From Tsukamurella sp. 8F (GTDB taxonomy: Bacteria; Actinomycetota; Actinomycetes; Mycobacteriales; Mycobacteriaceae): a DNA stretch of 64,000 nt. This document shows, one piece after another, positions 56,991 through 64,000 of the stretch. Every line of letters starts with the position of its first letter. Position 1 is the stretch's first letter. Both the position numbers and the translations under genes were made by a program. Under the pieces are notes generated by a model. The model was not told the origin of the DNA. It saw nothing but the letters and a program-made list of their open reading frames with translations, and did not search any database. The stretch spans positions 1 to 64,000 of the forward strand of contig NZ_JARFTP010000013.1 of assembly GCF_029167375.1 (NCBI RefSeq), written 5' to 3'.

Positions 56991-59240
56991 CTACTCCCCC
57001 GCGTCTGCGGTGGCCGGCTCCTCCTCGACCACCGGGACGAGGCTGATCTTGCCGCGATCGTCGATATCGGCGATCTCGACCTGCAGCTTCGAGCCCACGT
57101 TCACGACATCCTCGACCTTCGCGATGCGCTTGCCGTTGCCCAACTTGCTGATGTGCACCAGGCCGTCGCGGCCGGGGACCAGCGAGACGAACGCGCCGAA
57201 GGCGGTGGTCTTCACGACCGTGCCCAGGAAACGCTCGCCGACCTTGGGCAGCTGCGGATTCGCGATGGCGTTGATCCGGTCGATCGCCGCCTGTGCGGAC
57301 GGGCCGTCGGCCGCGCCGACGAACACCGTGCCGTCGTCCTCGATGGAGATGTTCGCGCCGGTCTCCTCGGTGATGCCGTTGATGGTCTTGCCCTTGGGGC
57401 CGATGACCTCGCCGATCTTGTCGATCGGCACGCGGATCGTGGTGATGCGCGGGGCGTACGGGCTCATCTCGTCGGGGTCCGTGATCGCCTCGGCCATGAC
57501 CTCGAGGATGGTGGTGCGCGCGTCCTTGGCCTGGCTCAGCGCGCCGGCCAGCACCTGCGACGGGATGCCGTCGAGCTTCGTGTCCAGTTGCAGAGCGGTG
57601 ACGAACTCGCTGGTGCCCGCAACCTTGAAGTCCATGTCGCCGAACGCGTCCTCGGCACCCAGGATGTCGGTCAGCGCGACGTAGCGCTTCTCCTCCTTAC
57701 CGTCCGCACCGGTCACGGTGTCGGAGACCAGCCCCATGGCGATACCCGCGACGGGGGCCTTGATCGGCACGCCTGCACTCAGCAACGACATGGTCGACGC
57801 GCAGACGGAGCCCATCGACGTCGAACCGTTGGAGCCCAACGCCTCGGAGACCTGGCGGATGGCGTAGGGGAACTCCTCCACCGTAGGCAGCACGGGCACG
57901 AGTGCCCGCTCTGCGAGCGCGCCGTGACCGATCTCTCGGCGCTTAGGCGATCCGACGCGGCCGGTCTCACCGGTCGAGTACGGCGGGAAGTTGTAGTGGT
58001 GCATGTACCGCTTGGACGTCTCGGGCCCGAGCGAGTCGATCTGCTGAGCCATCTTGATCATGTCCAGGGTGGTGACGCCCAGGATCTGCGTCTCGCCACG
58101 CTCGAACAGGGCGCTGCCGTGCGCGCGCGGCACGACGCCGATCTCGGCGCTCAGCGACCGGATGTCGGTGATACCGCGGCCGTCGATGCGGAAGTGGTCG
58201 GTGAGAATGCGCTTACGCACCAGTTTCTTGGTGAGCGAGCGGAACGCGGCGCCGATCTCGCCCTCGCGCCCCTCGAACTGCGGCCCGACCGACTCGAGCA
58301 CCTCGAGCTTCAGAGCATCGGTGGCGGCGTCGCGCTCCTGCTTGCCGGCGATCGACAACGCCTCGTCCAGCTTCGTGGCGGCCGCGGCCTCGACGGCGGC
58401 GAACACGTCATCCTGGTAGGGCGGGAACAGGGGGAATTCGCCCGTGGGCTTCGCGGCACCGGCTGCCAGCTCGCGCTGGGCCTCGCACAGCACGGCGATG
58501 AACGGCTTCGCGGCTTCGAGCCCCTGGGCCACGACGGCCTCGGTGGGCGCCTGTGCGCCGCCCGCGACGAGCTCGATGACGTTCTCGGTGGCCTCGGCCT
58601 CGACCATCATGATCGCGACGTCGGCATTCGCGCCCGAGCCCGAGACGATGCGGCCGGCGACGACCATGTCGAATACCGCGCGCTCGAGCTGCTCGACAGT
58701 CGGGAACGCGACCCACTGACCGTCGATCAGGGCCACACGCACACCGCCGACGGGGCCTGAGAAGGGCAGGCCTGCGATCTGCGTGGACGCGGATGCGGCG
58801 TTGATCGCCACCACGTCGTACAGATCCTTGGGGTCCAGCGACATCACCGTGACGACGACCTGGATCTCGTTGCGGAGCCCGTCGACGAAGGAGGGGCGCA
58901 GCGGCCGGTCGATGAGGCGGCAGGTGAGGATCGCGTCGGTCGAGGGGCGGCCCTCGCGGCGGAAGAAGGAGCCCGGGATGCGGCCTGCGGCGTACATCCG
59001 CTCCTCGACGTCGACCGTCAGGGGGAAGAAATCGAAGTGGTCCTTCGGCTGCTTGCTGTGCGCGGTGGTCGACAGCAGCATCGTCTCGTCGTCGAGGTAC
59101 GCCGCGACGGCACCCGCAGCCTGCAGGGCGAAGCGACCGGTCTCGAACCGGATGGTGCGCTTGCCGAACGCACCGTTGTCGATGACGGCTACCGACTCGG
59201 TGATCGAGTCGTCGTAGTCCACGTCGTTGTTGTCAGTCAT
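56991..59240 (-). CDS. pnp: Polyribonucleotide nucleotidyltransferase (PNPase)
   Basis: The 749-residue phosphorolytic 3' exonuclease has two RNase PH domains (about residues 15-240 and 330-560), a linker helix domain, a KH domain ([20 protein letters not shown]) and an S1 domain ([20 protein letters not shown]). It degrades mRNA and can add tails, working with RNase J. It corresponds to gpsI (Rv2783c) and precedes pepR by about 100 bases. rpsO, the usual upstream neighbour in many bacteria, is not present in the 277 bases before it. Confidence 0.96.
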   Translation of the reverse strand: MTDNNDVDYDDSITESVAVIDNGAFGKRTIRFETGRFALQAAGAVAAYLDDETMLLSTTAHSKQPKDHFDFFPLTVDVEERMYAAGRIPGSFFRREGRPSTDAILTCRLIDRPLRPSFVDGLRNEIQVVVTVMSLDPKDLYDVVAINAASASTQIAGLPFSGPVGGVRVALIDGQWVAFPTVEQLERAVFDMVVAGRIVSGSGANADVAIMMVEAEATENVIELVAGGAQAPTEAVVAQGLEAAKPFIAVLCEAQRELAAGAAKPTGEFPLFPPYQDDVFAAVEAAAATKLDEALSIAGKQERDAATDALKLEVLESVGPQFEGREGEIGAAFRSLTKKLVRKRILTDHFRIDGRGITDIRSLSAEIGVVPRAHGSALFERGETQILGVTTLDMIKMAQQIDSLGPETSKRYMHHYNFPPYSTGETGRVGSPKRREIGHGALAERALVPVLPTVEEFPYAIRQVSEALGSNGSTSMGSVCASTMSLLSAGVPIKAPVAGIAMGLVSDTVTGADGKEEKRYVALTDILGAEDAFGDMDFKVAGTSEFVTALQLDTKLDGIPSQVLAGALSQAKDARTTILEVMAEAITDPDEMSPYAPRITTIRVPIDKIGEVIGPKGKTINGITEETGANISIEDDGTVFVGAADGPSAQAAIDRINAIANPQLPKVGERFLGTVVKTTAFGAFVSLVPGRDGLVHISKLGNGKRIAKVEDVVNVGSKLQVEIADIDDRGKISLVPVVEEEPATADAGE

Positions 59241-59517
59241 GAAGAGAAGCAGAACCTTTCGGTGTTCACGGCCCGCCCGTGCCCGGCCGGCGCACCTCTA
59301 GCGCCCGGCCTCGTCGCGCGACGCGGCTGCGGTATGTGCCCCGGCGCGGCCATCGATCGAAGCCGCCGGACGTCGGCTCATGCCGTTCCGGCGACCACTA
59401 CCGAGGACCACCACATGGGGCCACCCGCTCCGTCGGGGAGCCACCTCACAGCAGACACCCAACGTCGGACAGACCGGCCCAAGGCTATCATCGGGGCCTC
59501 GCCGACAGGAGGGTGAC
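59241..59517. other. pnp-lysX divergent spacer
   Basis: This 277-base spacer is the longest gene-free stretch of the window. I see no ribosomal protein gene, tRNA or clear repeat in it. It must hold the pnp leader, often autoregulated by RNA structure in other bacteria, and the lysX promoter; TATCAT at 59486-59491 is a fair -10 candidate for lysX. Confidence 0.5.
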
Positions 59518-62500
59518 ATGTCGTTGGGCACTGCCGAAGGCGCCCGGACCAGACGAGGTCAGGCGCCCCGCGCAGCCGCCGCACCGTCGGGTCAGCCCGG
59601 TGACAGGCGCGATCGAATCGCCCGGGTGACCGCCACGACCCTCGCCCGGTTGACGCTGCTCGCCGCGCTCGTGTCCCTGATCTCGGCACTCGTCCACCCG
59701 GAGAAGAGCCTGACCATCGCCGGGGACGTGATCAACACGATCGGTATCCCGACGGAGCCCAGCCTCTTCCTGGTCGCGCTGCTGGCCGTGCTGAGCGGCG
59801 CGCTGCGCAGGCGGCTTCGGGCGGCGCACACCGTCATGGTCGTGCTCATGGGGCTGACGGTGTTCTCCAACATCGCCGATCTCGTCGCGGCCGTCACGGG
59901 CGACCGGGCGCTCGATCCCGACGTGCACATCCACGGCTTCTACTGGGAGGCCCGCGAATCGGTCAGCGGAACCATCGTCGCAGCGTCCATCGCGATGTTC
60001 GCGCTGGTGTGCGTGCTGCTCTCACGGCGTGCGTTCCCCGCCAGGCTCTCCCACGGCTCCCGGTTCGCCGCGCTCGCCGTCCTCGTCGGCGGCTTCGTCG
60101 GCTCCTATCTCGTGACCCTGCTGCTCACCACGATCTTTCCGCACACCCTGCGCGGTCTCGGCGAGGAGGCGGCCTGGGCACTGCGCAGTACGTTCGGGGT
60201 CATCGTCCGGCCGGGCGCCGACTACCTCCTGGACGGGCGGGCCGGCTTCCACTGGGTGTACTCCGTATCGGGTGTGCTGTCGGCCGCAGCGCTCGTGCTC
60301 ACCCTCATGGTGTTCTGGCGGGCCGGGCGCGGTTCCGAACTGCTCACCGAGCCCGAGGAACTCGCTGTGCGCCGCCTACTGCTCGAGTACGGCGAGGACG
60401 ACTCCCTCGGCTACTTCGCAACGCGCCGCGACAAGGCGGCCCTCTTCGCCCCGGACGGCCGTGCGGCTGTCACGTTCCGAGTCGTGGGAAGCGTCTCGAT
60501 GGCGAGCGCGGATCCGATCGGCGCCAGAGCATCGTGGCCGGCAGCCATCGACACCTGGCTCGCCGACTGCCGTCGGCACAGCCACTACCCCGCGGTCCTC
60601 GCGGCCTCGGCGGAGGGCGCGAGACTCTTCTCCGACGCCGGGCTCAAGACGCTCACCATCGGCGACGAGGCCATCATCGACGTCGACACGTTCACTCTCA
60701 AGGGGCGTGCCATGCGCCCCGTGCGGCAGGCCGTCACACGCGTGAGCGCCGCGGGTTACACGCTTGCCGTCCGTCGCCACAGCGAGCTCTCCGAGACCGA
60801 GCTGCACGAGGTCGCCGAGCTGGCGGAGGCGTGGCGCGGCGAGGAGACCGAGCGAGGATTCTCCATGGCGCTCAATCGGATCGGCGACCCGGTCGACGGG
60901 CGCTGCGTGCTGGTTACCGCGACCGACTCCGCAGGCGTCATCCGCGGGCTGCTGTCCTTCGTCCCATGGGGCGCGCGCGGCCTCTCACTGGACCTCATGC
61001 GGCGGGATCGCAACGCCGAGAACGGTCTCAACGAGTTCATGGTCGCGCGCCTCGCCGAGCACTGCCCCTCCATCGGGGTGCGGCGGATCTCACTGAACTT
61101 CGCGGTGTTCCGGTCGGTGTTCTTCGACGCCGACAACGTGGGTGCCGGCCCCGTCACACGGCTCACCGACTCGGTGCTCAGCTTCGCGTCGAAGTTCTAC
61201 CAGCTGGAGACGCTCTACCGCTCCAACGACAAGTACCGGCCCGAATGGGTCCCGCGCGTCCTCTGCTACGACCCCGCCCTGACCGCGGTCCGTGCCGGCA
61301 TCGCCGTGGGGACGGCGGAGGGCTTCCTGCCGCATATCGGACCGCGTGTGCTGAGCGGCGCCCGAACCCCCGACGAGCAGCCGCGCCGCGATCCCGAGTT
61401 CGTGCGCCGCCTGCTCGCCGAGGAGTCCCGGCTGCTCACGCCCGCCGTCCCGGCGCCCCGGCTGTCGGAGCAACAGCGGGTGCGCCGGCGCAAGCTCGAA
61501 TCCCTCGAGGCCGCGGGCATGCCCGGGTATCCGGCGGCGGTGCCCCGTACCCACTCGCTCGCGGACGTGCGCGCTCTGGGCGACGGGCTGGCACCCGACG
61601 AGCGGACGGGCACCGTCGTCTCCGTGACCGGGCGGATCCGCGCGATCCGCGACTACGGGGGCGTCACGTTCACGGTCCTGGAGGAGGACGGGACGCGCAT
61701 GCAGGTGCTCGCCGAACGGACCGGGACCGACTGTGCCGTGCGCGGGCAGTGGCGCACGGCGACCGACCTCGGCGACGTCGTGTCGGTGACCGGGGAGGTG
61801 GTCGCGTCCCGCACGGGCGAGTTGTCGGTGCGACTCACGTCGTGGGCCATGGCCGCGAAGTGCCTGAGCCCGGTCCCGGGGCTGCGCTCCCGCCTGGCCG
61901 ACGAGGCCCGGACGCGTAACAGGCCGCTCGACCTGATCACCAACCGCGACGCCGTGGACCTGCTCTACCGGCGCGCCGCCGGTGTCGCCGCACTGCGGAA
62001 AGCCTTCGGCGACAAGGGTTACACCGAGGTGGAGACGCCGATGCTGCAGTCCGTGCATGGAGGCGCGGCAGCCCGGCCGTTCGTCACCCATATCAATGCG
62101 TACGACATGGACCTGTATCTGCGGATCGCACCCGAGCTGTACCTCAAGCGGCTCGCTGTGGGCGGCATGGGCCGGATCTTCGAGATAAACCGCAACTTCC
62201 GCAACGAGGGCGCCGACGCGACCCACAACCCCGAGTTCACCGCGCTGGAGGCGTATGAGGCGTACGGCGACTACACCACTATGCGGGTCCTCACCCGCGA
62301 GGTGATCCTCGCCGTCGCCGAGGCCGTCAACGGGCGCCCCGTGGCGCTGCGGCCCGACGCGGACGGCACGCTGCGTGAGGTCGACCTGACACCGGAGTGG
62401 CCTGTAGTGACCGTGCATTCGGCCGTGTCCCGGGCCTGCGGCGTCGAGCTCACACCGGGCACGCCGCGCGATCAGGTGGCCGCGGTCTGCGAGCGGTTCT

Positions 62501-62943
62501 CGGTGGAGGCACCGCCCGAGGTCGATGCCGGAAAGCTGGTGATGGAGTTGTACGAGGCGCTCGTCGAGAAGCAGACGCGGTTTCCGACGTTCTACTGCGA
62601 CTTCCCCGTCGAGGTCTCCCCGCTCGCACGCAGGCACCGCGACGACCCGCGCCTCACCGAGCAGTGGGACCTGGTGGGCTTCGGGGCGGAGCTGGGATGC
62701 GCCTACACCGAACTGACCGACCCCATCGACCAGCGGGAGCGACTCACCCGGCAGTCCCTCGCCGCTGCGGCTGGAGACGCCGAGGCGATGCAGCTCGACG
62801 AGTCCTTCCTCGATGCGCTCACCTACGCCATGCCCCCGACCGGCGGCCTGGGACTCGGCGTAGACCGCATCGTCATGCTGCTTGCGGGCGTGAACATCCG
62901 GGCGACGCTGGCGTTCCCGTTCGTGAAACCGCGGGAGGCCTGA
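59518..62943 (+). CDS. lysX: Bifunctional lysyl-tRNA synthetase / lysyl-phosphatidylglycerol synthase LysX
   Basis: LysX charges tRNA with lysine and transfers the lysine to phosphatidylglycerol, lowering surface charge and giving resistance to cationic peptides. The 1141-residue chain has about six N-terminal membrane helices, an MprF-like DUF2156 transferase domain (about residues 270-560), an OB-fold, and a class II LysRS core. Motif 2 region is GRIFEINRNFRNEG near 884 and motif 3 GLGLGVDRIVML near 1110. The start at ATG 59518 has AGGAGG five bases upstream. Size and order match M. tuberculosis LysX. Confidence 0.95.
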   Translation: MSLGTAEGARTRRGQAPRAAAAPSGQPGDRRDRIARVTATTLARLTLLAALVSLISALVHPEKSLTIAGDVINTIGIPTEPSLFLVALLAVLSGALRRRLRAAHTVMVVLMGLTVFSNIADLVAAVTGDRALDPDVHIHGFYWEARESVSGTIVAASIAMFALVCVLLSRRAFPARLSHGSRFAALAVLVGGFVGSYLVTLLLTTIFPHTLRGLGEEAAWALRSTFGVIVRPGADYLLDGRAGFHWVYSVSGVLSAAALVLTLMVFWRAGRGSELLTEPEELAVRRLLLEYGEDDSLGYFATRRDKAALFAPDGRAAVTFRVVGSVSMASADPIGARASWPAAIDTWLADCRRHSHYPAVLAASAEGARLFSDAGLKTLTIGDEAIIDVDTFTLKGRAMRPVRQAVTRVSAAGYTLAVRRHSELSETELHEVAELAEAWRGEETERGFSMALNRIGDPVDGRCVLVTATDSAGVIRGLLSFVPWGARGLSLDLMRRDRNAENGLNEFMVARLAEHCPSIGVRRISLNFAVFRSVFFDADNVGAGPVTRLTDSVLSFASKFYQLETLYRSNDKYRPEWVPRVLCYDPALTAVRAGIAVGTAEGFLPHIGPRVLSGARTPDEQPRRDPEFVRRLLAEESRLLTPAVPAPRLSEQQRVRRRKLESLEAAGMPGYPAAVPRTHSLADVRALGDGLAPDERTGTVVSVTGRIRAIRDYGGVTFTVLEEDGTRMQVLAERTGTDCAVRGQWRTATDLGDVVSVTGEVVASRTGELSVRLTSWAMAAKCLSPVPGLRSRLADEARTRNRPLDLITNRDAVDLLYRRAAGVAALRKAFGDKGYTEVETPMLQSVHGGAAARPFVTHINAYDMDLYLRIAPELYLKRLAVGGMGRIFEINRNFRNEGADATHNPEFTALEAYEAYGDYTTMRVLTREVILAVAEAVNGRPVALRPDADGTLREVDLTPEWPVVTVHSAVSRACGVELTPGTPRDQVAAVCERFSVEAPPEVDAGKLVMELYEALVEKQTRFPTFYCDFPVEVSPLARRHRDDPRLTEQWDLVGFGAELGCAYTELTDPIDQRERLTRQSLAAAAGDAEAMQLDESFLDALTYAMPPTGGLGLGVDRIVMLLAGVNIRATLAFPFVKPREA

Positions 62944-62948
62944 GTCCC

Positions 62949-63755
62949 GTGGGCGGGCCCGGCGGCGATCTGCGCGGCGATCTACCCGGCGCCGCCGCGG
63001 GGCTGGTCGATCGGCTCGCGTCGTCTGCGCGAATCCTCGGCTGGGCCGAAGGGATCCACGTGCGCGCCGAATACCTGGCCGCGCGGGATGCGGTGGTACG
63101 GCACCTTGCGGACCGCCTGGTCGCAGTGGCAGCCGAGACTCGAGCAGAGCGGGCTGTGGCCGCCGACCGGTACATCCGTGGCGAGGGCACCGACCGCCTC
63201 GACGCGGACGCTGTCGGGAGCGTGTGGACATGGAGCCCGACTCCCCTGCTGCAGAACGCGACTCTGCTACGGACCCTGCGCGCGCACAACGCCTCCCGCG
63301 CGGGCGCGCCGGTGCGCTTCTACGGGCTCGAGACCCACGTCGGCGACCACCGGGACCTCGCGGCGCGCGACGCCGCGCAGTACGAGTCGCTACGGAGGGT
63401 CGCGGAGCGGCACCCGGACGGACTGATCCTGCTCTTCGAACAGACGGGCCACGTCGATCCGGGCATCCCGGGATCGCTCGGCTCCCACGTCGCGCAAGGG
63501 GAACTCGGCGTATACCGCACCGTCGGCGCACTGTGGCGCGCCGGGGACCCGACGGTGCACTTCCCGCTCGGGGACTACGAGCAACTCAGCGCGCGCCTCG
63601 ACGGCGCGCGGAGCCGGCTGCTACCCATGCCCGGGGGAACCCTGCTCGCCGGGCCGGAGCAGGTTCCGGACATCGCCGGCTCCCCGTTCGACGCCGCCCT
63701 CTACGCACCCGCGCTCAGCCCCGCAGCGCACTTCGTCGGCGACGCAGCTACGTAG
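62949..63755 (+). CDS. Erythromycin-esterase-like protein, short form
   Basis: The 268-residue protein resembles the erythromycin esterase (EreA/B) superfamily: ILGWAEGIHVRAEYLAARDA corresponds to the GExxHG active-site segment, keeping the Glu and His but losing the flanking glycines. VRFYGLETHVGDH matches the next conserved block. Typical members are nearer 400 residues, so it is shortened. The GTG at 62949 follows the lysX stop by five bases, suggesting one transcript. Hydrolysis of macrolides is not implied; the true substrate is unknown. Confidence 0.65.
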   Translation: MGGPGGDLRGDLPGAAAGLVDRLASSARILGWAEGIHVRAEYLAARDAVVRHLADRLVAVAAETRAERAVAADRYIRGEGTDRLDADAVGSVWTWSPTPLLQNATLLRTLRAHNASRAGAPVRFYGLETHVGDHRDLAARDAAQYESLRRVAERHPDGLILLFEQTGHVDPGIPGSLGSHVAQGELGVYRTVGALWRAGDPTVHFPLGDYEQLSARLDGARSRLLPMPGGTLLAGPEQVPDIAGSPFDAALYAPALSPAAHFVGDAAT

Positions 63756-63835
63756 GCGCGGACGCAGACGTCGGGCGAGGTTCGATCTCGGAAGCGCAAA
63801 AACCCGGTAACGTCCCGCAGAACCGCAGGTGGCGG

Positions 63836-63841
63836 TAGCGT
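63836..63841 (+). promoter_or_regulatory. -10 box of a leaderless ppk2 promoter
   Basis: TAGCGT followed by six bases and the ATG at 63848. Confidence 0.45.
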
Positions 63842-63847
63842 GCCGCA

Positions 63848-64000
63848 ATGGCCGATACCAAGATCAAGAAGCAGAAGTCGAAGAGCAAACCACCGAAGAT
63901 CCCGAAGGAAGCGTACGAGGCGGAGCTGCGGCGCCTGCAGACCGAGCTGGTGGCGATGCAGCAGTGGGTCAAGGCGACCGGCGCCCGCGTCGTAGTCCTG
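63848..64000 (+). CDS. ppk2: Polyphosphate kinase 2 family protein, N-terminal part
   Basis: The 51 visible residues begin MADTKIKKQKSKSKPPKIPK and reach the PPK2 signature start LQTELVAMQQWVKATGARVV, which in complete proteins leads directly into the Walker A loop FEGRDAAGKGG. The Lys-rich N-terminus is typical of actinobacterial members. PPK2 enzymes use polyphosphate to phosphorylate nucleoside di- or monophosphates. The gene runs past the window end, so class and catalytic residues cannot be checked. Confidence 0.72.
   Translation, partial: MADTKIKKQKSKSKPPKIPKEAYEAELRRLQTELVAMQQWVKATGARVVVL

Noticed and set aside
56988-58760. A 590-codon open frame antisense to pnp
   Set aside because: The composition is dominated by Arg, Asp, His and Leu from reversed PNPase codons; no family features.
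59241-59517. A hidden rpsO or small RNA gene upstream of pnp
   Set aside because: No reading frame resembles S15, and no conserved RNA fold could be recognised; the spacer is left as leader and promoter DNA.

Overview
The window is one continuous piece of a strongly GC-rich chromosome from the order Mycobacteriales. Gene content and order closely follow the Mycobacterium tuberculosis stretch Rv2731 to Rv2783c: DUF349 protein, Rv2732c-like protein, miaB, recX-recA, DUF3046 protein, Rv2739c-like glycosyltransferase, pspM-pspA-clgR, pgsA3, argA, ftsK, RNase J, dapA, dfrA-thyA, Rv2771c/Rv2772c-like genes, dapB, aldR-ald, pepR, pnp. An Emb arabinosyltransferase, a mycothiol-dependent MscR, LysX and a ChoD-type oxidase also fit a mycolic-acid actinobacterium. 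recA has no intein and several non-tubercular genes are interleaved, so this is probably not Mycobacterium; Tsukamurella, or a relative such as Gordonia or Williamsia, is my best guess and is inference only. I see no phage, insertion sequence, tRNA, rRNA or CRISPR array, and no gene-free stretch over 300 bases.

Layout. 1-7 kb: DUF349 protein, miaB operon and a four-gene glutamate-type ABC importer. 7-12 kb: orphan YrbE/MlaE permease, PucR regulator, TetR regulator and the choD oxidase it probably controls. 12-14 kb: recA-recX-gamma-glutamylcyclotransferase operon with two DNA-damage promoter elements. 14-22.5 kb: a fused indolepyruvate oxidoreductase, a solitary Emb arabinosyltransferase, DUF3046 and a glycosyltransferase. 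22.5-27.6 kb: envelope-stress genes (clgR, pspA, pspM and a tiny membrane protein), cinA and pgsA, argA and a methyltransferase. 27.6-32 kb: terC under a candidate manganese riboswitch, a Gly/His-rich lipoprotein and ftsK. 32-40 kb: RNase J-dapA and thyA-dfrA pairs, the dapB group, corA. 40-47 kb: GH63 glycosidase, drug-type MFS exporter with TetR regulator, pirin and mscR. 47-53.6 kb: aldR-ald, CBS/nucleotidyltransferase protein, amino-acid permease, secreted glycerophosphodiesterase. 53.6-64 kb: malonyl-CoA-synthetase-like ligase, pepR, pnp, lysX, an erythromycin-esterase-like gene and the start of ppk2.

The regulatory layer is unusually readable. About fifteen genes carry a TANNNT box six or seven bases before the start codon, the signature of leaderless transcription, and three divergent pairs share spacers of only 19 to 42 bases. 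Other strong signals are a terC leader whose anti-Shine-Dalgarno strand can pair either with the aptamer or with the ribosome site, a PafBC-type promoter plus an SOS box upstream of recA, nested palindromes between tetR and choD, and a 73-base near-perfect hairpin after the amino-acid permease gene.
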